Of a stretch of 64,000 nt of DNA, positions 1 through 12,300 are shown piece by piece. The notes beneath the pieces are model-generated. The model was given only the letters and a program-made list of their open reading frames with translations, was not told the origin of the DNA and made no database searches. The stretch is from the NCBI GenBank assembly GCA_019914995.1, contig CM034129.1, forward strand, positions 7,267,725 to 7,331,724. The letters run 5' to 3'. The first letter of the stretch is position 1. Every line of letters starts with the position of its first letter. Made by a program: the position numbers and the translations under genes. The DNA is from Acanthochlamys bracteata. Taxonomy: Eukaryota; Streptophyta; Magnoliopsida; Pandanales; Velloziaceae.

Positions 1-275
1 TTCAGTATATCTTGTCACAAAAAATATCGTGCAATTTTGTTACAACTGATATTATAATTTCGCTGAATCTTAAAAACGTAGAATTAAATTTTAATAATTT
101 TAATTATTAAATGGATCCATTCGAATTTGATTTGGTTATTAATAGGTTGGGTTAAAGTTGACATTTTAATCCATATAAATTCATGGGTTGGGTTAAGGTT
201 GAACGAATTTAACCCGATTATTAAATGGGTAGACCCGAAATAACCTATCAACCCAAATTTTCCACCCCTACTCAA
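1..275. repeat. Partial copy of a ~0.87-kb interspersed repeat (family R1)
   Basis: This AT-rich stretch repeatedly uses GGGTTGGGTTAA / AACCCGATTATTAAATGGGT-type wording and ends at TTTCCACCCCTAC. The same words, in the same order and orientation, form the right third of two longer copies at about 21495-22360 and 39418-40290, so the window opens inside a copy. No credible coding sequence is present. The family looks like a non-autonomous DNA transposon, but its class is not established. Confidence 0.6.
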
Positions 276-609
276 AGTTGGGACTGCCCGATTCGTCAGA
301 CAGTATAGGGTGGGACATGCGGCCCGTCTTTTTGGTTACTGTAAAAATTGCCCAATCAATATTGAACGTTAATTTGGTCAACATTGACAGTTGACTAGTT
401 AATATGGAACAAAATTATTTTTAATTTTTTCAAAAAAATAACAACGTTATGCTGACATTATCTTATTTGTTTTTAACATTTTATTTTTTGTTATTATTTA
501 GAAAATAAAAAAATTGAGGCAAACTAACAAGGTAGGGCTAGATCACAAAATTGCAGTTGGTCTAGGTTGACCCGACTCGTGTTACCGAACTCGGGCGGAT
601 TAGCCGGAC
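276..609. other. Intergenic DNA, no feature recognised
   Basis: AT-rich sequence with a short GC-richer patch around 540-610 (CCGACTCGTG, CGGGCGGATTAGCCGG). I see no ORF of note, no RNA gene and no complete transposon end. Confidence 0.4.
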
Positions 610-860
610 TCAGATCAAGATGATGAAAAAAGGAGATACATATATTTTGTTAACTTTCACTATTTGTGTTATCATTATCAAGTGACCGGATGAAGGTCTA
701 TTAGTACTCCGATTCAGATGAAATTTTGTCAATATGTTAACAATTTGTAGCTCTTCATATCCAACGGTAGAGATTGGACTTGAAGGTCTCCAAGGCCATA
801 AATGGCCGTGGAGTGCGCTGGAGTGTGCATAAAGATTAGAGTGCCCCTATTCCTTCCCTA
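610..860. mobile_element. Half of a foldback (long inverted repeat) element
   Basis: The sequence from the AT core (about 625-650, TATATTTTGTTAAC) outward matches the right arm of the palindromic elements at 898-1236 and 23731-24084 and the reverse complement of 28045-28250. Shared words are TCAAGTGACCGGATGAAGG, TCTTCATATCCAACGG and AGAGATTGGACTTGAAGG. Its outer end, GTGTGCATAAAGATTAGAGTGCCCC, is the complement of the outer end at about 28043. No coding sequence is present. Confidence 0.6.
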
Positions 861-897
861 TATATATAGATATATATATATAAGAGATGGATAAATG

Positions 898-1235
898 CAC
901 TCACTCTCCGATTTATGGCCAGGCTGATCTTTAAATCTAATCTCCATTGTTTGATATGAAGAATTATGAGATAACCATAAAATTTCAGCTCAATTGGAAC
1001 ACGAATTCAACTTCATCTGGTCACTTGATCAAAATAACAGAAAGTAAGAAAACTTTAAAATATATATGTTATATCATTTTTGTTATTTTTATCAAATGAC
1101 TAGGTGAAGGTAAATTTGTGGTCCGATTGAGTTAAAATTATGGGTATATTTCTAATTTATAGTTTTTCATATCAAACGGTGAAGATTAGATTTGGAGGTC
1201 ACCCCAATCATAAACCAGAAAGCGAGTGCCCCTAC

Positions 1236-1236
<1 letters not shown>
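898..1236. mobile_element. Foldback element, complete imperfect palindrome
   Basis: The left arm (about 898-1060) and right arm (about 1075-1236) are imperfect reverse complements. The left arm reads ATTTATGGCC, AAATCTAATCTCC, TTGATATGAAGAATTATGAG and TCACTTGATCAAAATAAC. The right arm carries TTTATCAAATGACTAG, TTTTTCATATCAAACGG and GATTAGATTTGGAGG. The centre is AT-rich. This is a non-coding element of the same family as 610-860, 23731-24084 and 28045-28310. Confidence 0.65.

Positions 1237-1268
<32 letters not shown>
1237..1268. repeat. (TA)n microsatellite
   Basis: An uninterrupted run of about 13 TA units follows the foldback element and abuts the palindrome-bearing module at 1270-2050. 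Confidence 0.9.
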
Positions 1269-1269
<1 letters not shown>

Positions 1270-2050
1270 GAGAGGATGCACGCGCACATTCGTTCTTCGT
1301 GCACATCCGCGCACATCTAACTTCGACCGTCGGATCACGATCCGACGGTCATGATTCATCCTCTGGTGAAACATTTACGTAACTACTGTTGTAAGGCATT
1401 TTCGTCAACACATCCTATATTTCTCTTCCTTCTTTCTGTTCCTTCAACTATTTTCTCTTCTTCATTTTAGCTCGCTACCGACCCTTCTCCTCCCAAAATT
1501 TCCACTGCCGGTTGCCGCACGCTCCTCGCCACTGCTTCGAATCTTCGTCTTGTCTTCTCCTTACTTCAATTCCCTCTGAATCTTTCATCTTTTCTCCCAT
1601 CGTGAGCTTCAAGCTCAAATTTCGTTCGCCGCGACCTCCGCGTCCGATCGCCGGCCGACGATTGAAATTCGGGCTAATAATTCATAAAATTTTCTATTTC
1701 TCCTTCTTCTATGCCTTATGCTCTAATCAATTTATATTTTCGCCGCCCTAATTCCTAGTTCGTCCATCACTGCCGAAACGTTCGATAGCTGGCGAACGAT
1801 CAAAATTCGGGCTAGTAACCCATCAACTCTATTCTGGAGGTGAATGTAAATTGATAATTTCTATTTTCTTATTTATTTTATTTTTTATGATTTTTTTGTA
1901 GTGCTGTCAGTGATCAACTGAACGCGTGTGGTGCTTGCAAACCCCATCAATTCTAATCTGGAAATAGATGTTAGTTGATAATTTTATTTTCTTATTTATT
2001 TGATTTCTTTTATGAAAATTTTGTTTTAAAAATAAACACCTATTGAGACG
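1270..2050 (+). other. TE-like module with palindrome and pyrimidine-rich leader
   Basis: After the TA run there is a near-perfect palindrome at 1325-1350 (GACCGTCGGAT-CACG-ATCCGACGGTC). A C/T-rich 5'-UTR-like stretch (about 1405-1620) follows, and then three diverged repeats of an AATTCGGGCTA / CATCAA-TCT-TGGA / TTGATAATTT unit near 1660, 1800 and 1945. The reverse complement of 34850-35230 has a comparable layout (TA run, ACGGTC word, TTACGTAA, pyrimidine-rich leader). No convincing coding exon was found. Confidence 0.35.
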
Positions 2051-2261
2051 TTCAAACAAAATTTTCTATTTCTTAAAGTGTAAAGAAGTGTGATGCACAA
2101 AATATTTTTTCGTAAAGCATACTGAAGCATTGATGTATAGTGTGACGAACATAGGATACTTCCCAAAATGAATTAACAAGTAAAATATTAAGTCAGGACT
2201 TATAATTATCATATTAGAATTATTGATAAATAATGTGGCACTAAACTTTTTTAGCGCTTGC

Positions 2262-2512
2262 CCTTGGTGTATTGACTAATATTTAAATTGAAGAAGGCAT
2301 CTTAAATTTAGGTTAGAGATTAGGATCGATCTGGGGAAGTTGATTCTATGATTGGGTAGTATTGACTAATATACTGCCCTTTGGTGTATTGACTAATATT
2401 TGAATTGAAGAAGGTATCTTAAAAAGGGCAGTATTGACTAATATACTGCCCCTTTTAGCAGTAAGATTAGGTTAGAGATTGGGATCGATCTGGGGAAGTT
2501 GATTCTATGGTA
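2262..2512. repeat. Local direct duplication with a 9-bp-arm hairpin
   Basis: The segment GGTGTATTGACTAATATTTAAATTG...GGGAAGTTGATTCTATG occurs at about 2266-2350 and again at about 2382-2508. Between and inside the copies the hairpin GGGCAGTAT-loop-ATACTGCCC appears at about 2429-2455, with a less perfect form at 2358-2384. No coding potential was seen. Confidence 0.7.
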
Positions 2513-3369
2513 TCCTGTACGATAAAATTATGATTCTCACAAATACAATTGGAAAACGCATCCCAGAATATTCCCTAAAGCTAGATGACGTGGAAGAACC
2601 CAATTCTATTTTTGGCATTGCAAAGAATATCGATAAAATGTTTAATTAAAATAAGGAACTTATTTCATAAATGTTTTGAGATGAAACAGCTTACAAAATG
2701 CTCTTGAATATAATTAATGATATATGTTAAGTTTATAAATAATATGATCGGTGTGAAATGATCAGTGTCTTCAGAAATTTAAAAATACTTTCAAATAAGG
2801 AGAGTCTTACTCAAAACGTAAGCTCAATAAGTAGCTAATTTACGCTTATAAGGTGTGCCCCAACGTCCAATTAAGTCCAAATAAGCTGCATCTACCCCCT
2901 AAGGATTGTTGTAGGTATGTCAAAAATAGCAAACCTAATTTACCACTATTCGATTAAGGATCTCTTCAAATAAGAAACAAATTCATATTAGCTTAATGGT
3001 TGTGATAGCTTAATCCGCCGAAGTAGTCGGACGATCTCTTCATATCGATAATAGACGACGGATATAGAAGGGAATCACAATTCGTTTCTAATAAACAACA
3101 TTTGTATAATGATTCAATATCCTATACATGCCTATCAGTTTGCTCTTTTCCCATCAAAAGGTCTAGCATCAGCAAGGGAGCATGAGATATGCATTCGTTA
3201 AACTCCTTTACATGCTACAAAATGAATATGTAGTTTGTCAAAGAGTATTCCTCTTTTATATTAATCGATGAGAAAAACTGATGGTGATGAATGAAGCTAT
3301 TTCGAGTAGAAGTGTATTTTGATCTATAAGAGCCAATTTGCAGAGTTCTACGGTAAGGATGCTATACTG

Positions 3370-6300
3370 TCAATCGGACAGAGGCTGCCGGAGGAGGATA
3401 AATAATGTGGTTAGTGTTGCTAGCAAATATGGAAATATGGTCCAGATACCCTGCAATGACATTTGAAAGAAGAAAAGTTGAGATTCTCCGTTTGAATTTA
3501 TTCTAAACAATACGAACCAATGATTCTACTCAGACTTCGATTAGTAAACAATACAGAATGTGCAACGATAAGATTACCACAAATGTTGCCACACCAGCAA
3601 GTGCCACTATTGGTCGTTCCCGAAGTAAAAATCCAATTCCAAGCTGACATTAACCAAACATATAAATGCACATTGAGCATGTTTAGGATATCCTAAAAAT
3701 ATTAAAAAAAAACAACAGAGCAAATACAGTAAAAAAATTTGCAACCCATGAAGAACTTCAAAGTTCATTTATATCAGTTTGTGAAGTATATTCAAAATAT
3801 AATATTGACCAAAATAAAACTGTACTTAATAATGACACACATCCTAACTTACTAATAACAAATTCCAAATTCTGTTGCTATAGACATTATAGGATGCACA
3901 TTAAGGTTACCAAATGAACTACAAAAAATCACGCTTCTGTGTAGTTTCTCTAAAGTTTGATCAACAAAAGCTAGTATCTCACATGTTAATTACTGCTAAC
4001 AGAAGTTAAACTACCGCAGAAGTATAGCCCTATGACTGAATACTGCCGCACTAACCACGAAACGGTATCACAATCAGTGAAGGAATTAGTAATACCATTT
4101 CCTTGAGCTACACCAAGCCTGAAATTTTAAACTAGTTTGTTAACTAACTTTAGATAACTTTAGCTTCGATACTTTCATATGATGAAATTCATGATATTGG
4201 ATGAAATATTCATTGTAGTAGGATTAACTTCACTTACACTTTAAAAATCCTCCAACCATCACTTCCATTATTTTCAAATCTGATGATCACAATAATGCCT
4301 AAACTAGCATAATTCATACACATTGGAAACCTAAGTCACTTGCTTTTCACTTAAGATAAACAAGCTATGAGTGTGCATTTTAAGTCCCTAGAGAGTGTTA
4401 AACATGGAGGTACGATGTGTATAGAGAATAGTAGTTAGTTTATCATAGGAGGTTCCAGTCTGGCCAAAAAAGCATATTGTCAGGCCCATATTGTCACAAT
4501 AACACCTAAACTAGCATAATTCATACACATAGGAAACCTGAGTCACTTACTTTTTTCACTTTAGATAAACAAGCTATGAGTGTGCATTTAAGTCCCTAGA
4601 GAGTGTTAAGCATGGAGGTACGAAGTTAGTTAGTTTATCATAGAAGGTTCCAGTCTGGCCAAAAAAGCATATTGTCAGGCCCATATTGTAAAAGGTAATT
4701 GTAGAAGCTCAAAGTTGCAAACTTTCCTTTTTTCATATAAGATAGTAGTTCTCTTAATTGATGTGCTAATCTAAAGTTAAAAAATCTTTATCATATATTT
4801 TTTGCAACAATACAATGTTCTAGTAGACAGATGAAAAAGCACATAGCTTGACCGGCAATAAATCGTAGATCTTAAAAAGTAATATAAGTAGAAGATGATG
4901 CGAACACAACGTGAGATGTAAAAATTAGCAACAACCGAATTTGGCGATTGGCCAATTTGGTAAAACTGACCAATATAGATTAGGAGAGCTACTACAGCTA
5001 AATCAACCCAATTTATAGGAACGATCAGATTTCAGCAATCTCAATCACCTAGCATATGTCTGAATGACACGATGGATTACCCACAAGTTAGATCGGGCTC
5101 TAATACCACATGTTGGATCAGATCTTCATATCAAAATGATTGGCTAACTAATTGTTGGTTAACTCTCCTCATATAAGCAAATGCCTTTTACAGCACTCAA
5201 CTAACCCGAAATTATTAAGGACATGAATTGTTAAGCTCATCGAGCAAGTCCCCAACTTGACTCACCCCATCTGAGATGCTGCTTTACTTATCAAATTAAC
5301 TAACCTGTTTTTCACTTGTACACCATCATCAGCCTAGCCGTCTAACTTGAAGGTCCAATGATTTAATTACACTCAACTTTTGAACCTTTAAATATAGTTC
5401 ATTCACTTTTATAATTCAACCAAAAGTTTTTCTCAAAAAAAAATTAAAAAAAAAAAATTGCGTAACTAGAATTGGAACATGAATTCTAGCTATATGTAGA
5501 GACATTGCTGAAAGAAGAGGTCTAACCTGAATCAGAAGAGTAATCACGCCACCAAAACAAACACCAGTGAAGAAAAACTCAGCAGGTATGTCCTACATGT
5601 AAAGATATCATAGTAAAATACTTAATGTTGAGTTAGATAAAAGATGGGATTATATGTGCAAGCCATTAGGCTATCAATATTGGTCATCTACACGACATAA
5701 TATGAACTATACTTGGAGAAATTTACGACAAAGAAGGAGATGTACGAATTTATTGCATATATCATATATTCCTGTTCATATAATGATTGGTTGCATATGT
5801 TGTTGAAGAAAAACAAGGCATAACAACATTTTATGATAAAAGAAGATATCAACTACCGAAATTACAAGAAATAAATATTTTTGACATTTTTGCAAATAAT
5901 AGGAAGCAATGCTTGTGGAATAAGCATCATCAACTAATATCATAATCATAGTAGAGATTTCTTCTCTGTGAAGACAACATTTAAATTCAAATCCTCCTTG
6001 TTTCTATAATGCTTAACAACATGGCTTAACATAGGAGGTGACCTGATTCAGGTGTTAGATAAGTTTAAGCTGCTAATATCCAATCACCATGTCTACATTG
6101 GAGAAAGCTAAAATCAGATCCTATTGTATTTTTATTTGTCTAACGGTGCAATATTTGACAACTTAAAGATATAGAAACAAGGATGCTTCCAAGTACTTCA
6201 GATTACTTCAATATTTTCTCATCAATCCATTCTATCGAATGTATTCTCAAAATTATACTATGAAACTTATTGTTAATATTCTCTTTGAATAGAAAGCAAT

Positions 6301-9300
6301 GCAAATGAATCTACTTTCTCTACACAGTATTAAGGAACCACAAACTCAACTAATTTCAAGAGTTTGATATGATGGCTCTTGAAGAAAACTTTGAACCCTA
6401 AATTTGTATGATTCAGGAAGTCATATTAAATTGAGAAGCATTTCATAAAAGTTATTCCAAAGATATTTGAAAGTAGATACTTAAGGATGTAGAGAAAGCA
6501 ATATGCGAGAAAGGCTGTTGGATTTCGCACTCCAAGTGAAAACCGCTCTACTGTGGATCAAAATGCAAATAAATATTTAGCTTTCTCCAATGTAGACATG
6601 GTGATTGAATATTGGCAGCTTAAACTTATCTAACACCTGAATCAGGTCACCTCCTATGTTAAGCCATATTGTTAAGCATTCATAGAAACAAGGAGGATTT
6701 GAATTTAAATGTTGTCTTCACAGAGAAGAAATCTCTACTATGATTATGATATTAGTTGATGATGCTTATTCCACAAGCATTGCTTCCTATTATTTGCAAA
6801 AATGTCAAAAATATTTATTTCTTGTAATTTCGGTAGTTGATATCTTCTTTTATCATAAAATGTTGTTATGCTTTGTTTTTGTTCAACAACATATGCAACA
6901 TAAAAGTTATTCCAAAGATATTTGAATTACCCAAGCACCAGCGAGAAAGGCTGTTGGATTTCGCACTCCAAGTGAAAACCGCTCTACTGTGGATCAAAAT
7001 GCAAATAAATATTAATTGAAAATTTTGCAATATGTGGTAATAGGAAACTCTTAATTACACTTTCATGTATAGATGCTTCTTCATATATAAGTTTCACCTT
7101 TAAACAGCTGTTAATCAAACTTTATACATTAGGTGAAATTCCTTCATTGGTCTTAGAAACAAATTAGCAAAAGTTTGGCCATGTCAATGAGCGCTATCTC
7201 GTGCATTTATGTCCTACAAACTTTGTGTGCACCAAAGGCAGCATTGTTGTGCATTTTAAGAGATCTACTGAATAATGTCTTTGATGAGAGCATACTACAG
7301 CTTTTTTGAGGTCCGAAGGCAGGCAGCTCCGAATAAGATACTATCAGAATAGCAAAAATTTCTCCCATGTTCGCAGGTCATTGGTTAGGTATGCATCTCG
7401 GCAAAGAAGGATGCCCCCATTGACTTTGAACTTCCTTGTAGTATTTCAATTGCTTATCAGAGAAAAGGTTAAGTTTAAAGTCGCGCTCTGAGAGGTGTAG
7501 AATAAAATAAAGAATTTTGCTTGACCTAGTTACAATATTTGGTGGAGCTTCTGCAGAAACTTTTATCTCTTACTTCCAAATTGATAAAACAATTGTTAAA
7601 TGGTAAGTTGGAAATAAAGATTTTAAAAATAACCTAACTACTTAGACTCAGACGACTTCAAACTGGTGCCAGGCTGAACTGCAACACCATTTTTGTGGAT
7701 TACTGATAGCTAGATGCAAGTAGTTCAGAGCTATGTAACATAGTTTGGAACTGAAAAGAGCACTAACAGCAATTCTGAACCAATTCGACGGTTCAACTCT
7801 ATATCCACATTTTTGTTTGTTGTATTGTATCTCCCTTTTGTTCTCTTTTTCTTTCATTTTCCTACAAACAACTACCCTCCTTTTCCTACAAAACAACTCT
7901 CCTCTTTTTCTCTGATCTCTCCTTTTCCTACATACGAAAGCAGCTTCTCTCTCTTTTTTCTTTTTTAATTATTTCTCTTTCTTTGAACTTTTTTCGATTA
8001 TATGTTTTACCTACTTATTATTCTCTTTTATTCCTTGCTTTCAAATTGTTCTTCTTTTCTTTTCTCTTTGCTTTTCTAATGAATTTTTTTTTTCTATTGT
8101 TGACTTTTTACTCCTTTTCTTACAATTTTTAAACACTAAGCAACCAATAAATATATATTAAAAAAATTAATTTTAAATATGTTGTGCATGGTTCATCTCC
8201 TTATCTCAGTATGTTACCGATTATTTACAGCTCTTAACTCAGTTTGTCTCCTCAACTCAATATGCTACCTGTAATTTACGGCTCTTGACTAGTGGTCGTC
8301 TCCTCAACTCAGTTCCGCTCGTAAACATTAGTTAGAAAGAACGCTCTAACACCATATAAGAGATTTGTTTACACCCAAATACGAGACTACTTAATTGGGT
8401 AGTACAAGAATCAAGCAAGATTAGATTTATTAATTGTTTCAAACACTATAAGCTCTTCTATCTACCACTTTAGTTTACCACATGGCTATTATTGGGTATG
8501 GTAATAAACAAAAGCTAACAATCGAATTTAAGGAACATAGAAATGCATTTAAAACATATGGAACTTGCTTAGTATACATCCTATTGCTAACTCATATAGT
8601 GTAAGGTTTCATTTTAAACTATAAAACAATCCAGCACGTGGAGTTACGATAAAAAACAAGCAACATTTACTTAAAGATCTGCAATTTAGGATTGATTTTG
8701 TATACTACATGTTCTTTTCTATAATCCCAATTAAATAATGTTAAAATTTGGGATGTGAATCGAATTTAAAATATTCAACAATGTTTAAATATGTAACCAA
8801 GAAATACTTCTCATGTTAAGAGGGGTAAAGGAAAACCTAAAAAGACTTGCTTAGCTATTGTGAATTATGAATTGTTAACAACTTGATCAATGATATTGCC
8901 TACAATAGAGAACAATGGTATAACAGCATCCTTGTTGCTTATGCAATATAGTGAATTAAGGCTTAATTGTTACTGTTGTTTAATCTCATATTAGATCAGT
9001 GGAAATTACATGCATATGAAAAATGACCTAGGAGCTGATGTGGTTTATAAAAATGTGACCATCCACTCCTTTGGAATGGTTACAGACTTGCAGCTATTAC
9101 ATACATATGTTTCATAATTGTGTTACATATTTCAGTTAGCTATGTACAGAATCAGAAAGATACTATTAAGGACCCCAATTTTAACAGCAATTTCGACTTC
9201 AAGGTGTTACTATCCAAACACAGTTGAGATCCATAGTTGATACTACCTTGTTGCTGGAAAATGCCATGTCATAAACTCTCACACTGCTAGCTAACTATGA

Positions 9301-12300
9301 ACATTAATTAAAATGACATGCTCAATTTCAAATATGCTAAAAGTATAAACTATCAACTATTTAGAATTTGATTCTATTCTGGCAAAATTTAAGACACATC
9401 TTTGTCCCATTTCTTTCAATGTATTATGAATCCAAACATATCATAAATTAATTCATCCAACAACTGTACACTAATTCAAGCCTATGTTATATGGGATGCA
9501 CATGTAAGCAAGGGGGTTGTTAATCTCATATTTGGGATGTATATGCCTATATGTTTCTATGAGCTTCTCTGCATTATCACCAATCGGTCTGATTGGATGT
9601 TCTTTTCCTAGTAGCTTAAAGGAAAGTCAAAACAAATGTAAGGATGGCCATATGCGAGTGAAATTTAAAGGTGAATATAGTGTTCAATGGTCTAATAGAA
9701 ATCTTTTAAAAGGGTAACCATTCTCAAAGGAGTGGTGAGTGTAACATGCTAAAGTGACAACCATCATTAAAAACTAGAAGATGCCTACTTGTAAACAAAA
9801 GTTTCTAAGCCGGTATCACTTTACGGATCTAGTAGAAGCAATTGCATTAAGATAGTCACTCAATCATTGGTTTAACTAAGAAACTTCTCATATCCACATC
9901 CATCCACCTTAGAAAACAACAAAATCTCAGAGCAGCTGATAACACCTAGTTGTTAATTGTTGCAATTAGATATAATTGTCATAAGATACCTACTGTTTAG
10001 TTATAACTCTAAGTCCCGAGATAAATCTATTAAATGTTGCCTGAAGTTATGCCTCATACTTTAGTACAATGCAGTCCTAGCTTCTTAATTAATAGAAAAC
10101 CCACTATGATTAAAGAAAACAAAGACACTATTATAACTCCTAAGAGGCTAAGTTTCCAAGTGGTCATTTTCAATTACAGTCAACTTAGACTCAATTTAAG
10201 CTTCAACTGCACTTCCAGCGTATGCTTCAACTATGATTCAAAGTTTAACCACCAACACAAATCTTTAACTAGCATTGGAAACCGATCGAAATACTTACTG
10301 AAACCAACAATTAGACATATCCAAGCAAATTAAGATTGCAAAAAATCAAGTGTATGGGTCCTTCAAGATGTTGAAGTATGACATTTTGAAGGAAAAAGGA
10401 AAAGTTGTTTCAAGATCTTTAGCTATAAACAAACTTATTCTATGATAACCATGACATAAACCGATTACAAGGAAACAACTATAATTCTAGAAAGAAATGT
10501 GCTTGCACCTCACAACTTACCAAAGCCAATCAAGTTCCCATATTTCTGTATAACTCGGGTGATCCGTAGTGCCTTTTCTTTCCCAATTCCTAGCTGCCAA
10601 CAATTATCAAGAAAAATGAAAGATGTCAGCTCTAGTCAATATGAAGCAAATGCTCTCTTCACTAAAACATATGAAAATCAGGAGAAACAAATGGTGGGTT
10701 CCAGAGTTTTAGAATTCTTTCAATACCTTGCCACAAAAATCTTTGGATGCTTTAGTCCGACTGAAAAGCCTTCCTAGGTAGAAAGGTATCATATCACTAA
10801 TGCAAACTCCCCTGTTATATACAAATATATAATCACAAATTTAGAAACTCCATACGTGATTGCGGCCACGGGTCCATGTGTTTGATATAAAAATATTAAG
10901 TGACTCAAAAATGAGAAGGAACTTGCCAGTATACCCATAAAACAGTTGATATAATGTAGGAAGAGTTTCTTGCAAATGATGCAGAAAATGACTGCCAATT
11001 TCCATCCAAGCATAGGCTACGAGCTAAAGATATCCCAACCTAAAAATTGGTAGGAAGTAGTCAATGGAAAGAAGTTTGAAATTCATATGCAAGGCTTAAG
11101 TACTTAAAAACTACAAAATATAGACAGCATATAAGATTAGTAATGCAGAAGGTACCAGTGCAGAGGACCGACCCAAACATTTAGAGCCTCCTCACTAATG
11201 AACAAGCCACAACCAGCAGCCATGAGCAACCAAAAGTAGATCCACCTAGATCATACTTTAGGTGAGAAATCTGATGTGGTTGAGATACAAAACATTGAAG
11301 AATTATGCTATTAATCAGCATGAATATTGTTTTGAGAGACCCTATGATATGCATTAAATATGATGTCTCTAGAAAAAGCATATTCTAGTATACTTAAATA
11401 CAAAGTCTAAATGTACATTGAGATAATTTGAATAATTGTTTCTCTCTCATTGAGTATTAAACAGGTTTATTTTTATATTAGAACCAATATCTGAAAAATG
11501 TCAAGAACTCTTTTAGTTTGGAAAACAGTTTGGAGTGATGCATTAGTTATTTGGTTTTATGGGGAAATTTACAATTATTTGGATTTGTGAACCACTTACA
11601 TGATTATAACTTTATAAGTATCTTCACTTCTCTTTTCTAATTTTCGCTATTTGGAAACCTAATCGATCTTAAATATTGTAGATCCCTATCCCTACTGCAA
11701 CAGACATAATTCTGTGAAAAATTTTGCTCTTCTCTTGAATATTTTTCTAAGATTCGCTCTTTTGTGTACGAACTTTTAATTGTTCCAATGTTTAATAAAA
11801 TACAAGAAGATATTATTTTTATGTAATATCCATTTCCATTGATAAAGTTTTTGGACTCTTTAGCCAGTAATCTGTCAGTTCTAAGTAAGAAATAATACAT
11901 GCTCTTAGTTAAATGTTGCTCCTTTATGTTTGTATTTGAATTTTTAGATAATGTTCAAATTAAAAGGATACATTACTTATCTTCTTTGACGCAGGAGGGT
12001 TTTAATTTAAGTTCACTTTGGCTGATTATTTTTGTAGAAACTTTTGCTTTGTACTTTCTATGGTTTTAATTTTGTTTTTTGGTTGATGGTACGAATAATA
12101 AGCTCTCAATTAAACAAACTTTATCTGGATGAAAGATTATTCTTACTTTCAGTTTTTACATCACAACTTAGCCAATACTTCATTGTAAACTTTGAGATTA
12201 TTACTTAACGACATTTGCTTCATCAGAGAGTGAAGCCTTGGTAGCATTCTTTAGAATTATTATGGTTAGTTTATTGTTGATTCATAGGTAATAAAGTACA

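Noticed and set aside
1325-1350. Operator-like palindrome
   Set aside because: It lies in transposon-like sequence and no gene is adjacent, so a regulatory role cannot be supported.
10789-11013. A 74-residue hydrophobic minus-strand protein
   Set aside because: It is the wrong frame of exons 4 and 5 of the VTT gene; the in-phase frame gives the family motifs.
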